Shown: in pieces, positions 1-10,128 of the stretch
Numbering within the stretch: position 1 is the stretch's first letter
Layout of the letters: each line of letters starts with the position of its first letter
Assembly: GCA_018806915.1 (NCBI GenBank)
Contig: JAGKQI010000040.1
Coordinates: 1,116,001 to 1,180,000 of the forward strand
DNA length: 64,000 nt
Source of the DNA: Phytophthora colocasiae
Lineage: Eukaryota; Oomycota; Peronosporomycetes; Peronosporales; Peronosporaceae
Direction: 5' to 3'
Program-made: the position numbers and the translations under genes
The notes under the pieces: generated by a model
Told to the model about the DNA's origin: nothing
Seen by the model: the letters and a program-made list of their open reading frames with translations, nothing else
The model's database searches: none

Positions 1-2474
1 TGCGTACAATACTCCGTTTGTGGTGTTTCTTGCAAGCTTGTAGGACCCTCGAGGCATATTGCGTGATTGGCTCTTTTTTTTGTCTTGAAATTCTCCACAA
101 AACCAAGCCGACTCGTGGACACTGTTCCGATATTGTAATACCCCATGTCCATCAGGCGAAAACTAAGCGATACTGATGAGTATTCTCGGTCCGTAACAAC
201 GATTCTTTTCTTCGAGCGATCTACTCGACGCTGTTCCCACAGGGCCTTCAAGTTACGGACGACAGCCATTGGCCCACTTCTCGTGTCAACAAAATGACTA
301 TCTTGCTTCTTGCCACAATAGACTTCGAATCTGTGATAAAGACGCACAAAAGATCTAAGTAAATGACATCTGCTTGACATACACCTAAACAGTATCATTC
401 TGTACCTGGAGCAGTAGTGGGTTTCGCCACAGCAAACTGCGAACAGCTTTGTCCCGTACTTGTGCGGCTTATTCTTCAGAAAAACACGAATTGTATTCCG
501 CGAACGCCTTGACGGGATAACCATTTCATCGAACGCAAACCAACGCCCTAGCTCCATCGCACCCTTAAACGTATCTTGGAGAGTATCAATTACACTTCTA
601 ATTTTCCATGCCCGATCGGATTTTGCTCGTTGTCTGTGAAGTGGATGAACCTACCAACACGTCTCTATTAGTACAGTACCAGGTAAAATGTCAACGTTGT
701 CTCATCATTTATACCGGCAATTCATAATCCAGTTCTGAGCGCACGTTCGTACCTGTTAATCTCCTTAAAGCGCAGTCGAGGCATGAATGGTGACCATGTC
801 CCGGCGGGAATTGCCCCACGCGCCTGGGTTTTCCAATGATCTTCCATACGGGCTTTAATAAGGCAAACAGCTCTCGAAATGATCAACGCCAAGAAATGCG
901 TTATTTCCGCTGCGGAAATCTCCTTGAACGAATCCAGGGCTCGTTCTTTCTCTCGGTACAACTTGCTTCGCAAAGCTTGATCATTCGTCTTGGCATTTAT
1001 GACCAGCGACGCGGCTTGTAACCGTTGAGCGCGTGTTTGGCGCTCGTACAAATTGGTTTCATGCGCGATATCTCTCCAGAGGCGTTTCGGCATAAAATAA
1101 AAAAATAAATTTGTTGGCTTCATCGCTGATTGTTGTAAATGGGGAGGATCGTTCATAACATCACACATGCCATCCGTATTAGTATCGTCCACACCATCGC
1201 CGACATTCAGCTCCTCCCAACCGTTTATAGACATAGACCGCAGCATTTCATCTGTTATATAATCTTGAGGTCCTGCGACAGCACGAATCTCCTCAGCAGT
1301 CTCAACAGAAAATTCATCTTCGTCATCTTCCTCGTTGACGATGATATTTTCTGTGGTTTCTTCGTCAGAACCGTCATCACTCTCACTAGCGCAATAATCA
1401 GAGGCTAAAAACTCATGATCGTCGTCAAGGCCTTCATTTGCTACATCGATACGAAATGGACGGGTCCGTGGCGCCTTCAACAGCGATTTCGGTCTACTGT
1501 GGCTGACCGTTGGTCTTTTCTTCCGAAAAAGGTTACTCGAATTAGTTTCACTCCTCGGTTCTTCGTCTACCTTGGTCTCCTCGTCGTTGGTGTTTTCCTC
1601 CCGATAATCAGGAAAATCAAATTCATAATTGGGTTCGAGTTTTCTTGAACTCCCCGTAATTCGTCTGCATTGCTGACAATCCGTTGAGATCTGTCGATTC
1701 TGTTTGGAAAGGGATCTAATGTCCGTGCGTCTTGGTTTATATCAGTTGGGGTGGCCACCGGGACAGTTGTAGAATTGGTTGTACTGTGGTTTTCTGTAAC
1801 ATTGGCAACAGAAACCTGTATACTTGCCGCTGGATGAGCTTTCTGTTGACGACGTCGAAATACCGCCAGGACTTCGGGACAGTTCATGTTTGATCCAGCG
1901 ATCCAACTGCACTCAGTATACCCTTTCCATTTGACTAGGTAATGAGGTAATCCAAAACGAAATCTCTCTCGAAGGATTGCTTCCACTTCGTACTCTTTCT
2001 CCTGAGAAGTACCTGTACATTATCACCGGTGACCAACAGTTCAGTCAGAGAATAATGCACTCGAAGACAATATCATTAGCTACCTTTTGACGCTTTCCGT
2101 TTCACGGAGCTCTCGGAGCTTGCTGTCGCTTTCGGGCTCGCAGCTCTCTTCTTGGAAGCACGGGCACGTTTTAGCTGCTCTTCGTTAAATTGTTGCAGAA
2201 GCCTGGGGCACGTAAGATTGGGTTCCGGCTCCCCATGTAGTGTCATTGTAACCCTTCCATTTTACATGATACTTTGGCTTTCCCGACACGATTTTCATAT
2301 CGATAATACGTTCCACTTCGTACTCTTCATCTACGAACAAGCATTCGATTAGAACTGCCAACGACGCAAGAGTTGTGTCTGCGTACCAGATATTTCATCG
2401 GGCCGAGTAGCTCTCCGCCGGCTCGTGCGAGACGACTGGGGATCTCTTTCTCTCTCCTTGCGCTTGCGCGGCAT
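1..2474 (-). pseudogene. Chromodomain-piggyBac transposase, decayed, 3' end beyond the left edge
   Basis: Reading leftward from an ATG at 2474, a basic N-terminus is followed by a probable intron at about 2388-2330, then a chromodomain (about 2345-2220, with VKWKGY) and a second chromodomain (about 2010-1850, also VKWKGY). An acidic linker and a PiggyBac (DDE_Tnp_1_7) domain follow (about 1080-1), with the phrases FFYFMPKRLW, FDEMVIPSRRSRN, KPHKYGTKLF and VVTDREYSSVSL. Two introns fit GT-AG rules and frame: 752-651 and 405-331. The gene is not intact. Chromodomain 1 shifts frame at a run of four C at 2231-2234, and a one-base shift lies near 637 just after the HFTDN segment. The frame is open at base 1, so the end is outside the window. 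piggyBac enzymes cut and paste DNA at TTAA; chromodomains usually bind modified histone tails. The family call is firm; that both chromodomains belong to one transcript is inferred from order and strand. Confidence 0.8.
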
Positions 2475-2576
2475 GACCACCTTAGAATCCTGAATTGAAT
2501 GCAAGTGGTATCCGGACAGTTTTTTTGCACTTACACTTACAATTATGAGATCCAAAATATCCGGATATGGCGTAAC

Positions 2577-2719
2577 TATACTGGTATACCAGTAATCGAC
2601 GTCAGCATTAGAGGCAAATATACTAGTTTCACTAAAGAAAACAATCCAATAGTGAAACTAGTATATTTACCTCTATCGACGTGGACTCTTTGAGAGAGGT
2701 AAATATACTAGTTTCACTA
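2577..2719. repeat. Three copies of a 24-bp motif beside a 16-bp palindrome
   Basis: The 24-bp motif that starts GAGG(C/T)AAATATACTAG occurs at 2611-2634 (+), 2650-2673 (inverted) and 2696-2719 (+). Copies 2 and 3 are identical apart from orientation, and copy 1 differs at one base. A perfect 16-bp palindrome, TACTGGTATACCAGTA, lies just upstream at about 2578-2593. The arrangement resembles transposon termini abutting one another. No reading frame is associated. It lies just outside the 5' end of the piggyBac-like gene. Confidence 0.7.
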
Positions 2720-2843
2720 TAGGTCGTGGCCCATAAATGTAAAAGTTTATATGTCGGCTACAATCTGCAACAATAAAACTACTACGTAGCTGCAATCCAT
2801 GTGCGATACGATTCAAGCGACGAGCTGTAACTAGTCATAGCGC

Positions 2844-3834
2844 CTATAGTTCTCCCCGATGCAAATCTCGCCACTGTCCTCGCAATAAAAGGTCTTGGGA
2901 GGCAATTCGTGCCACACTGACTCCGTCGTCTTGCGTTGGGAAGTTCTTGCACTTTTCGCATTTGCACAGCCCTTGGAACTCGGCTTTTGATAGCTCGTAT
3001 GCGATGATATCCACAACGTTCATAGCTTCCATCAAGAAACAAATCAAATTGTGTTCTCTCTCCAGCTGACGTCCCTCCCGGCGATGTTCATCAATCGCTT
3101 CTGCATCCACGAAAATGTCTGCCTGCATGCGAATATAATGCTCGACATGAGCGTCGAGTTCCTGTCTTTCTTGGTCGATATAGTCGTTTAGAAACCTCAA
3201 CCGAGTTTTAATCTGCTCTCGAGTTATCTATTTTTTTCATTCAGTAGTTAGTAAACCGTCAAATTGTAAGAACATACAGGGAATACCTTCGACAAACTCA
3301 TTGATGTGTCCAACCACTGCAGCATCCAAAGGTAATCATGCTCGTCGAATGCGTACAAGTTCCATACCCCAACATACACATCATACATTTGCTTGACGGG
3401 CAATGAAGTAACGAAGTCGTCGATGTCGCTGGAGTTTTGTGCCTATTTATCAGACAAAGCGTTACCAAAAACAGCGATAACATTAACGTCTCCAATCATG
3501 CACGTACACGTCCTTCGGCAGGTTCCTTGAAGTAAACAGGATACAACGCGTCGAACGAGATCTCGTCGGTGCTACTAAAGAACGAAAGATCCTATCGTTT
3601 CAAACAAGTTAGATAAATGCTTTAAAAGCTGAATATGTACAATTTACCTCGGTTCTAAACTCGTCCTTTTCGCGGAAGTTGTACAGGCGCTTGCCATCAG
3701 AAGCAGAGGATCTTGATGGGTCTTGTATCTGTCGACAGCAACAAATGATACCAGGGGTTACCCAATTGCAGATTATGCAAATTGAAGTGAGTGCATACCT
3801 CAAACTGCTCTGCTTTCGGCCGAAAGTCACGCAT
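2844..3834 (-). CDS. Hypothetical protein, five exons, about 247 residues
   Basis: I do not recognise this protein. The model was built from splice sites: exon 1 3834-3799 (ATG at 3834), exon 2 3728-3648, exon 3 3591-3508, exon 4 3442-3287, exon 5 3227-2844. All four introns are GT-AG, 51-70 nt long and in phase 0, and the joined frame stays open, which strongly supports a real or recently real gene. The product is acidic and aromatic-rich (DEHDYLWMLQWLD in exon 4). It has a helical segment rich in E, Q and R in exon 5, then a CxCxxC cluster (CKCEKC). The last 34 residues may be out of frame: another frame gives a more protein-like tail (KTFYCEDSGEIC) ending at about 2834, so one late frameshift is possible. 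It lies between piggyBac debris and the foldback element. Confidence 0.6.
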
Positions 3835-4011
3835 GGCTCCTCAACAGCAAAACGAAGAATGAAAGGCGTCCCAAGCTAAAGATTTTGGCAGCTGCTCGAA
3901 AGTGCCACTAACTTTTTTTTCGAAAGATACTGACCGTGGGCTCACCGTCAGGCACAAGTCAGACGCAGCCTGTGTCAGTACTGTCTGTGCTAACGCCTCT
4001 ACCAACTACAA

Positions 4012-5243
4012 ATGTCAACGATGGTTTACCATTTACCTGGCCAATACTCAGTACTCAAGGACGTTTATCATTAACCTGTAAAATACTAAACTCAAGGTAA
4101 ACACAACAGTTACCAGTCGCTGACAAGGAAAAGTTACTACTGCTAACGTCGAGCAGCATAGCAGGTAATATCAGCGTTGTGACCAGTAGGGCTCAAGCGG
4201 CGTAACGGGTAGCGTAGCAGATCGTCAACCAGCGTACCAGGTAGAACATCCTAGTAGGTAGGGCAGCGTAGCAGGTTATAGCAGCATTGCGACCAGGTTC
4301 GAGTAGCGTAGCAGGTTATAGCAGCATTGTGACCAGTAGGGCTCCAGCAACGTAACGGGTAGCGTAGCAGATCGTCGACCAGCGTACCAGGTAGAACAGC
4401 CTAGTAGGTAGGGCAGCGTAGCAGGTTATAGCAGCATTGTGACCAGTAGGGCTCCAGCAACGTAACGGGTAGCGTAGCAGATCGTCGACCTGCGTACCAG
4501 GTAGAACATAGTAGGTAATGGGCAGCGTAGCAGGTTATAGAGCATTGCGACCAGGTTCGAGTAGCGTAGCAGGTTATAGCAGCATTGTGACCAGTAGGGA
4601 TCGCGCAACGTAACGGGTAGCTAGAGCTTCAACTTGCTGGCCAATTAGCACTCGTCATTTTTACGCTAGAGCCTCTTATTGGCGGAATCGTCAGAGCGAA
4701 CCCGCCGGGGAAAAGCTTGGCTTGGAAAAGCGCGCGGAAACACGTATAGTGGGCCTTGCGACCGCGTAGGAATCATGTTGGCTTCAAGTTCAACCTCAAC
4801 ATATGATTACTATAATACTCACACTATACTATTGATATTACTATACGTGGCGAAGAGTGCGTTTGTACTTGCGATAGTATGAACCCTGACAATAAAATGT
4901 CAACTGCGAAGAAACGTCGACTTGAGATTTCAATTATCAGCGATGGTCTGCATTTCACTCACTTTCTGTAGTCCGCCATGGGGACGATGATTAAACGCAG
5001 TTGCAGTAGTTAGTGGTAGTTCACGGGTGGCACGACCGTGCAGAAGCCGCCCGGAAAAATTGACCGTTTTGAAGTTGTTGCTAGAACTTCACAGCCGGCT
5101 ACGAAAGCGCATTCAGGGACGTGGACACCCACGTTGAAGCTCCCAGTCCGGCTCGGCGTGGCTTTAGTATCATAGACCTCTATCGATGATACCGCAGCCA
5201 AGACTGCTGCCTCATGTTGTTAGGATGTTTAACTTTATCGATG
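4012..5243. repeat. Foldback element, left inverted arm
   Basis: This arm is the reverse complement of about 7012-8170 (outer tip repeated to 8846). The match includes a 63-codon stretch (5010-5201 versus 7054-7245) that is identical at the protein level and a 67-codon stretch (4679-4882 versus 7373-7576) with one difference. Outer ends share ATGTC(A/G)ACGATG, TTTACCATT and ACTAAACTC segments. Arm length is about 1.2 kb and the spacer about 1.8 kb. Such long arms with internal subrepeats are typical of foldback (FB-like) DNA transposons. The translated stretches are by-products of the repeat, not convincing genes. Confidence 0.8.
4140..4620. repeat. Tandem subrepeats inside the left foldback arm
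   Basis: Imperfect repeats are built on the phrase GTAGCAGGTTATAGCAGCAT. Short units of about 35 bp are nested in a longer period of about 110 bp: the segment GCAGCATTGTGACCAGTAGG recurs at about 4321 and 4431, with diverged versions near 4171 and 4580. The same subrepeats occur inverted at about 7745-8040. Confidence 0.85.
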
Positions 5244-5284
5244 TTCATACACGGTCGCCTTGCACCTATGCTACTACGTTTGTA

Positions 5285-5640
5285 TCAATTCTAACTTCGC
5301 GGAAATCCATATGCGTTGTCTTCGAAGGTTTGCGTTCGGCTCAAAACCCAAACACGTAAGCGCTTGATTAACCGCTTCGCCGTCAATGTTCCAATCCGAT
5401 GAGTGTCGAAACAAGACATGATAATGGCTTCAAAAGGAAGCCTGCATATTCGGGATACTTGGCGCCACCGCTTGTTTCGCCGAAGTAAATGTCGTTGTGC
5501 AGCCTCCACGTTGCGTGGTCGCAGTGTGTATTTTTCCAGTGTATTAACAAGATCTCGTGATCTTCTCTCCGGCCTCTGGCAATATCGCTGTTGCCACAGA
5601 GAATACCACAGAGAATAGAGGCGCAATTCAACTACGACAT
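5285..5640 (-). pseudogene. Transposase-like remnant in the foldback spacer
   Basis: Two overlapping frames on the minus strand give protein-like text that joins across a frameshift near 5395. The first frame has HEILLIHWKNTHCDHATWRL and FGETSGGAKYPEYAGF; the second continues with LGFEPNANLRRQRIW. Its place between the inverted arms suggests the C-terminal part of the element's own transposase. I cannot name the superfamily; FB/NOF or MULE relatives are the natural candidates. Stops and the shift mean it is not functional. Confidence 0.45.
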
Positions 5641-7011
5641 CGACTAAGACATAGACAATTCGCAATGTGACACAACGACAGTGTTATGACCATGGCAACA
5701 CCTAGACGTGATGAGGTATATTGAGTTACTTCCAAAGAGTCCTACAGACCTAGACTGGTCTAAGGACCGGTACAAGTCCAACCTTGGATGACCGAGCCGT
5801 CTAATTTCCGACCGGGGAGATCCAGGACAAACGCTACAACGAAATAGCGACAGCGACTACGACTACGACGATACGGACCTTCGTGCATTCGCCGAAGGCT
5901 TAAGATGGCCGGAGGATCTGCTGCGCTGTTACCAAAGCCTCTCGGACGTCTCAGTGTATCAGATGATGACCCGGCGGCCTTCGGCGTCGCTTGCGTACGC
6001 TGTCTGTGTTCGCTGACCTTCAGTGTCAGTACTCGCAATTTGAACGTATGCTCTGTGTAATTATCGTTCGTTTGGGTATCGAAAGCCCTAGCACTGCGAG
6101 AGGTTGGCTCTGGAACCATTTTCGACGTGTTTCCATGAAACCCAACACTGGTATAAATACAGTCCCGGACCTAGTGGAGCTAGGCGGTTTTTTTTAAGGA
6201 CGTAAGCTCGGAGAGCTAGTACTCGGTGGCTGACGCAGGACTTGCGGGTAACATGCTGCTACCAAGCCAGCTTCCACTTCCACTGGTAAGGATACGTCTA
6301 GTGACAAGATGTCGTCCTCGACTCTTAAGATCAAGAGTAGTTCGGTAACCCCAAATACTCAGTTGTGACAGTCTAGTCTTATATTTCTCCAAGAACACAA
6401 AGCCTTACAAAAACATTTGACGCAACTACAACCTCCAGCAGGCTCGCAATCTGCCTCGCTGAGTGACCGGCTTCATTCTACTCATCATATCCCTGAATTA
6501 CCACTGGTTCGTGAGCCGTTGCTGAAAAAAATGAAACGACATTTCCAACACTAGCGCGTTAGATAGATGAATGCGCATCCAAAGTCATATTGGGACATTG
6601 GGCATCGAAAACCCAACGCTGTTAGCCTAAAACTGCATGTACGTGGCGAACCCTCGTTATCATAGTTGTTTGGGCCAGCGTGCAGTTTAGTCATTGACCC
6701 ACAGCACAGCATCAAAACCTTTCACCATCTTTAGCATACACATCCACTTACAAATTTTGTATTCTCGTGAACGTCACGAGAATACACAAACCTTGATTCA
6801 ACGTGGAGAACGCGACTAAAACGCAAGGATGATTACGTCCCTGCTAAATGTTAATCAACTTCTCTCTTCTTCTCTGTGGTAGATTCCGGACTATGATTAA
6901 TATGGTATAAGCTGGTTTAAAAGCAGAAGATCTTCAGCGGCATGTTGTCTTTCTGTACCAGCACTACTAATGAAATTCATACGACGCACTCTGCAGAATG
7001 GACAGGGCGTC
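5641..7011. other. Foldback spacer, no gene seen
   Basis: Open frames here are short, lack recognisable motifs and overlap on both strands. An AT-rich stretch near 6740-6790 contains a short palindromic segment (TTCTCGTGAACGTCACGAGAA). I see no coding function, RNA gene or promoter that I can support. Confidence 0.5.
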
Positions 7012-8170
7012 CATCGATTAAGTTAAACATCCTCACAACATGAGGCAGCAGTCTTGGCTGCGGTATCATCGATAGAGGTCTATGACACTAAAGCCACGCC
7101 GAGCCGGACTGGGAGCTTCAACGTGGGTGTCCACGTCCCTGAATGCGCTTTCGTAGCCGGCTGTGAAGTTCTAGCAACAACTTCAAAACGGTCAATTTTT
7201 CCGGGCGGCTTCTGCACGGTCGTGCCACCCGTGAACTACCACTAACTACTGCAACTGCGTTTAATCATCGTCCCCATGGCGGACTACAGAAAGTGAGTGA
7301 AATGCAGACCATCGCTGATAATTGAAATCTCAAGTCGACGTTTCTTCGCAGTTGACATTTTATTGTCAGGGTTCATACTATCGCAAGTACAAACGCACTC
7401 TTCGCCACGTATAGTAATATCAATAGTATAGTGTGAGTATTATAGTAATCATATGTTGAGGTTGAACTTGAAGCCAACATGATTCCTACGCGGTCGCAAG
7501 GCCCACTATACGTGTTTCCGCGCGCTTTTCCAAGCCAAGCTTTTTCCCGGCGGGTTCGCTCTGACGATTCCGCCAATAAGAGGCTCTAGCGTAAAAATGA
7601 CGAGTGCTAATTGGCCAGCAAGTTGAAGCTCTAGCCAACCTCATGTGCGCGATCCTCGCGGTAAGAATCGCAAAGCGGAGCCTCATTTTCAATTTCACCA
7701 AGCCCCCTCAAGTCCCCATTACCCAATGTCCTGACGCCCTGCTCGACGTGCACTACACGAAATTGCTGACTACGCTGCTCGACCTTTGCTGGCTGCTACG
7801 CTACTCGACGTTCTACTCGCTGCTACGCTACCCGTTACGTTGCTTGAGCCCTACTGGTCACAATGCTGCTATAACCTGCTACGCTACTCGAACCTGGTCG
7901 CAATGCTCCTATAACCTGCTACGCTGCCCTACCTACTAGGCTGTTCTACCTGGTACGCTGCTCGACGTTCTGCTACGCAACCCTTACGCTACACCATCAC
8001 AATGCTGCTTTAACCTGCTACGCTGCCCGGCGTTCTGCTGTGTAGTTGCGCTAGGGAAAGTTTTTGTGGCTGCTGACGGCTTCGATTCCCTGTCAGCTGA
8101 TCAGCTCGAGGTGTAGTGCTTACCTTGAGTTTAGTACTACAGTAGTAGTATTTGAGAGGTCAATGATAAG
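7012..8170. repeat. Foldback element, right inverted arm
   Basis: This is the reverse complement of 4012-5243, including the subrepeat block at about 7745-8040 (CTGCTACGCTGCC-type units). Near 8128-8165 it ends in a terminal motif containing TTTAGTACTACAGTAGTAGT. A second copy of that terminus lies at about 8787-8846 in the same orientation, so the right end is doubled around a 0.6-kb segment. The left end likewise shows two tandem versions of the terminal motif near 4025 and 4068. High similarity between the arms suggests recent activity or gene conversion. Confidence 0.8.
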
Positions 8171-8780
8171 TTGTTCCCGAGCACAAAGAAGACGAAGCTG
8201 CGGCTGAAGATGTCGGAGATCGCGAGAATTCTCGACCAAGCGAGAACATTCCCGCCCAGAAGCCTGTTACTCCTCGAAAGAGTGCCAACCACCAGGAGGC
8301 TGAAGAAGACAATGAATTGACACCCAGTAAATTCATTGTACCCAGTAAAAAGAAGGTTGCACGAGAGAATCCTCACGCTCCTGAGCGAGCGTCCTTTTCT
8401 CGTACTACCCGACGTGATACATCCAAGTCTCTCTATCCTCTACTTCCCAAAACGAGGCAGCACGAGGCAACATCGAAGGCTCAAGCTCAGTATCTCCGGT
8501 ATAAACTCTCACTGAAGAATCACTTACTGGAACTACGCCAGCGAGAGACCTCTCCGCGACAGCACTTGAAACGTGCGTACAAGTCTGGGGAGCATGTGGC
8601 AAACGTCGACAAGATTCGGTTTTGTCGGTTCGAGCAAGATGTGCGTTTGCACCGCATTGCTATTGGGCTGGAGGCCAAGAACGAAGAAGAGAAGCAGCTA
8701 CGACAAGCCATGAGCCACCTGCTCGATCTGGAGAAGGAGAAGCTCAGGGAAGAACACCGCGTGACGGCGTCAGTGCTTAT
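8169..8780 (+). CDS. Charged hypothetical ORF trapped between two element termini
   Basis: An open frame starts right at the inner terminus (a TAA ends the frame at about 8168) and reads through to the outer terminus, after which it runs into terminal-repeat sequence and stops at 8874. No credible ATG lies at the beginning. The product is rich in K, E and R, with repeated CCCAGTAAA-encoded PSK units and a predicted helical region (about 8480-8760) rich in L, E, R and Q that could form a coiled coil. No family is recognised. The most economical reading is a fragment of a host gene captured between nested foldback ends. An element-encoded internal ORF is the alternative. Confidence 0.35.
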
Positions 8781-8874
8781 CATATATCTCGAGTTTAGTA
8801 CTACTGTAGTATTGGACAGGTCAATGGTAAAACATCGTCGACATGGTGTTGGAAGGTCCAAAGATAAATCGTAG

Positions 8875-9564
8875 ATGTAGAGGCAAAACATTTAGATCGG
8901 GCAGTCATTCAATGGTGAGCGTTGGAAGGATCTACTTTCTTTCGGCACGACAACAAAAATATTTGAATCGATGGCGGATCAACATCGTCACTAAACGCGT
9001 CCTTTTAAGCAGATTGTATGCTGTGTTTACTTTCGCAACGTAGGTTTTAGAATTTTATGCTACTTTTTGTGCTTCCAACTGTCAACAGCAAGACAACGGT
9101 GTCATTCGAGATGGCGATGATACCTGCAGGGAGCGAGCGAGCCGAGGGCGCATCGTCCAAAGGCACAACATAGTGACGTCCACGACGGCTGGTCAGACCA
9201 AGGTTGAGGCATGCGAAGCAGTCGTCCAAGCACAAGTCGTCGGGCAAGGACACACTGTCGGATATGCACTAAATCTGGCATATAGACGTACCAAGTTGAC
9301 GTGGTGTGCTCACGCCTCGGGATATCTCTACGCGTTAGAGGGAGCATGAATATAAAGTCTTGTATGCAAATACGCTATGTGAAGAGTTGACATCGTCATT
9401 ACTAAACTCAATATAAATACGTCTTTTAATGTCAATGTTGTTCTGCCATCGATGTAAATTTATGTTGTCAACTGTATTGCTAACAATAAAAACGTAAAAA
9501 AAAAAAACCTTGATAGCCAGTACATTGCCGTACTTCCGGAGATTGTTGCACTGCGTCTCCAACG
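8875..9564. other. Non-coding stretch, no gene seen
   Basis: Only short overlapping frames are present. Two degenerate direct copies of a segment of the type CATCGTCA(TTA)CTAAAC followed by TTTTAA occur near 8978-9010 and 9391-9430, about 410 bp apart, and may be remnants of transposon ends. A run of 12 A lies at about 9497-9508. Confidence 0.4.
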
Positions 9565-10128
9565 CTATTGAGAAACAACAGTGTAGAAATGTGCTACTTC
9601 AGCCACCTCAGGTTCCGCCGCTTGAAAATCACGGTAAAGGTTGCACAACAACTCATCTGGTAGCGGGTCATTCGCGCGTTGATTTAATTTTTTCGCGTGC
9701 TCGAAATCATCGCAAAGAAAACTCACCACGTAAGTCTTCCCTTCAAGTCCACAATCGATCCAACACGAATTTGCCATTCTCTCCACGAACTCCCATTCCA
9801 CTTGAGAAATGTGCGAACTGCCAACGATCACCACTTCGGCGCTTTGAAGCTCAGCTCTAAATATGCCGTGCATGTTCCTATCACACCACCATGCACCCCA
9901 TTTATATTGCTGAGGGGTGAGTATACGCACGATCCGTGCATTGCTCACGGTGTCCTCTGCGAATGCATTTAAAAACGCACGTCGAAGCATCTCGGCGGAC
10001 TTTGTCTTCCCGCTTCCAGGCAACCCACGTAGCACGACAACACACGACCCGTAGGACCATGTTTTGTTGTCAATAAAGTCGTGAACGATGGACAATACCA
10101 CGTCCTCCACGCGCCAGCTCCAATTCAT
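9565..10128 (-). CDS. Small P-loop NTPase/kinase-like protein
   Basis: This is a single-exon gene of 187 residues with a true ATG at 10128 and a TAG at 9565. The Walker A motif GLPGSGKT lies near residues 34-41 after a hydrophobic strand (VVVLR). A later hydrophobic strand, AEVVIVGSSHIS (about 96-107), sits where N4BP2/AAA_33-type P-loop kinases have their second strand, followed by a helix WEFVERMA. The layout resembles the NEDD4-binding-protein-2-like P-loop group, which phosphorylates nucleic acid or nucleotide ends; the substrate here is unknown. The frame is intact although it lies among transposon debris. It could be a host gene or cargo of an element. Confidence 0.55.
   Translation of the reverse strand: MNWSWRVEDVVLSIVHDFIDNKTWSYGSCVVVLRGLPGSGKTKSAEMLRRAFLNAFAEDTVSNARIVRILTPQQYKWGAWWCDRNMHGIFRAELQSAEVVIVGSSHISQVEWEFVERMANSCWIDCGLEGKTYVVSFLCDDFEHAKKLNQRANDPLPDELLCNLYRDFQAAEPEVAEVAHFYTVVSQ

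Noticed and set aside
1139..1408. Plus-strand ORF of 89 codons
   Set aside because: Antisense shadow of the acidic linker of the piggyBac-like gene; no start context or motif.
4140..4620. CRISPR-like array
   Set aside because: The repeats are nested, imperfect and lack unique spacers of constant length; they also occur inverted in the partner arm of a transposon in a eukaryotic genome.
4679..4882. 67-codon ORF repeated at 7373-7576
   Set aside because: It starts at TTG and is part of the inverted arms; nothing points to a protein.
5010..5201. 63-codon ORF present twice with identical translation
   Set aside because: It lies in the inverted arms of the foldback element. Identity reflects the repeat; there is no ATG context, motif or independent support for a gene.
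7604..7939. 111-codon ORF in the right foldback arm
   Set aside because: Composed of the translated subrepeats (Leu, Cys, Tyr-rich); low complexity and mirrored in the left arm.
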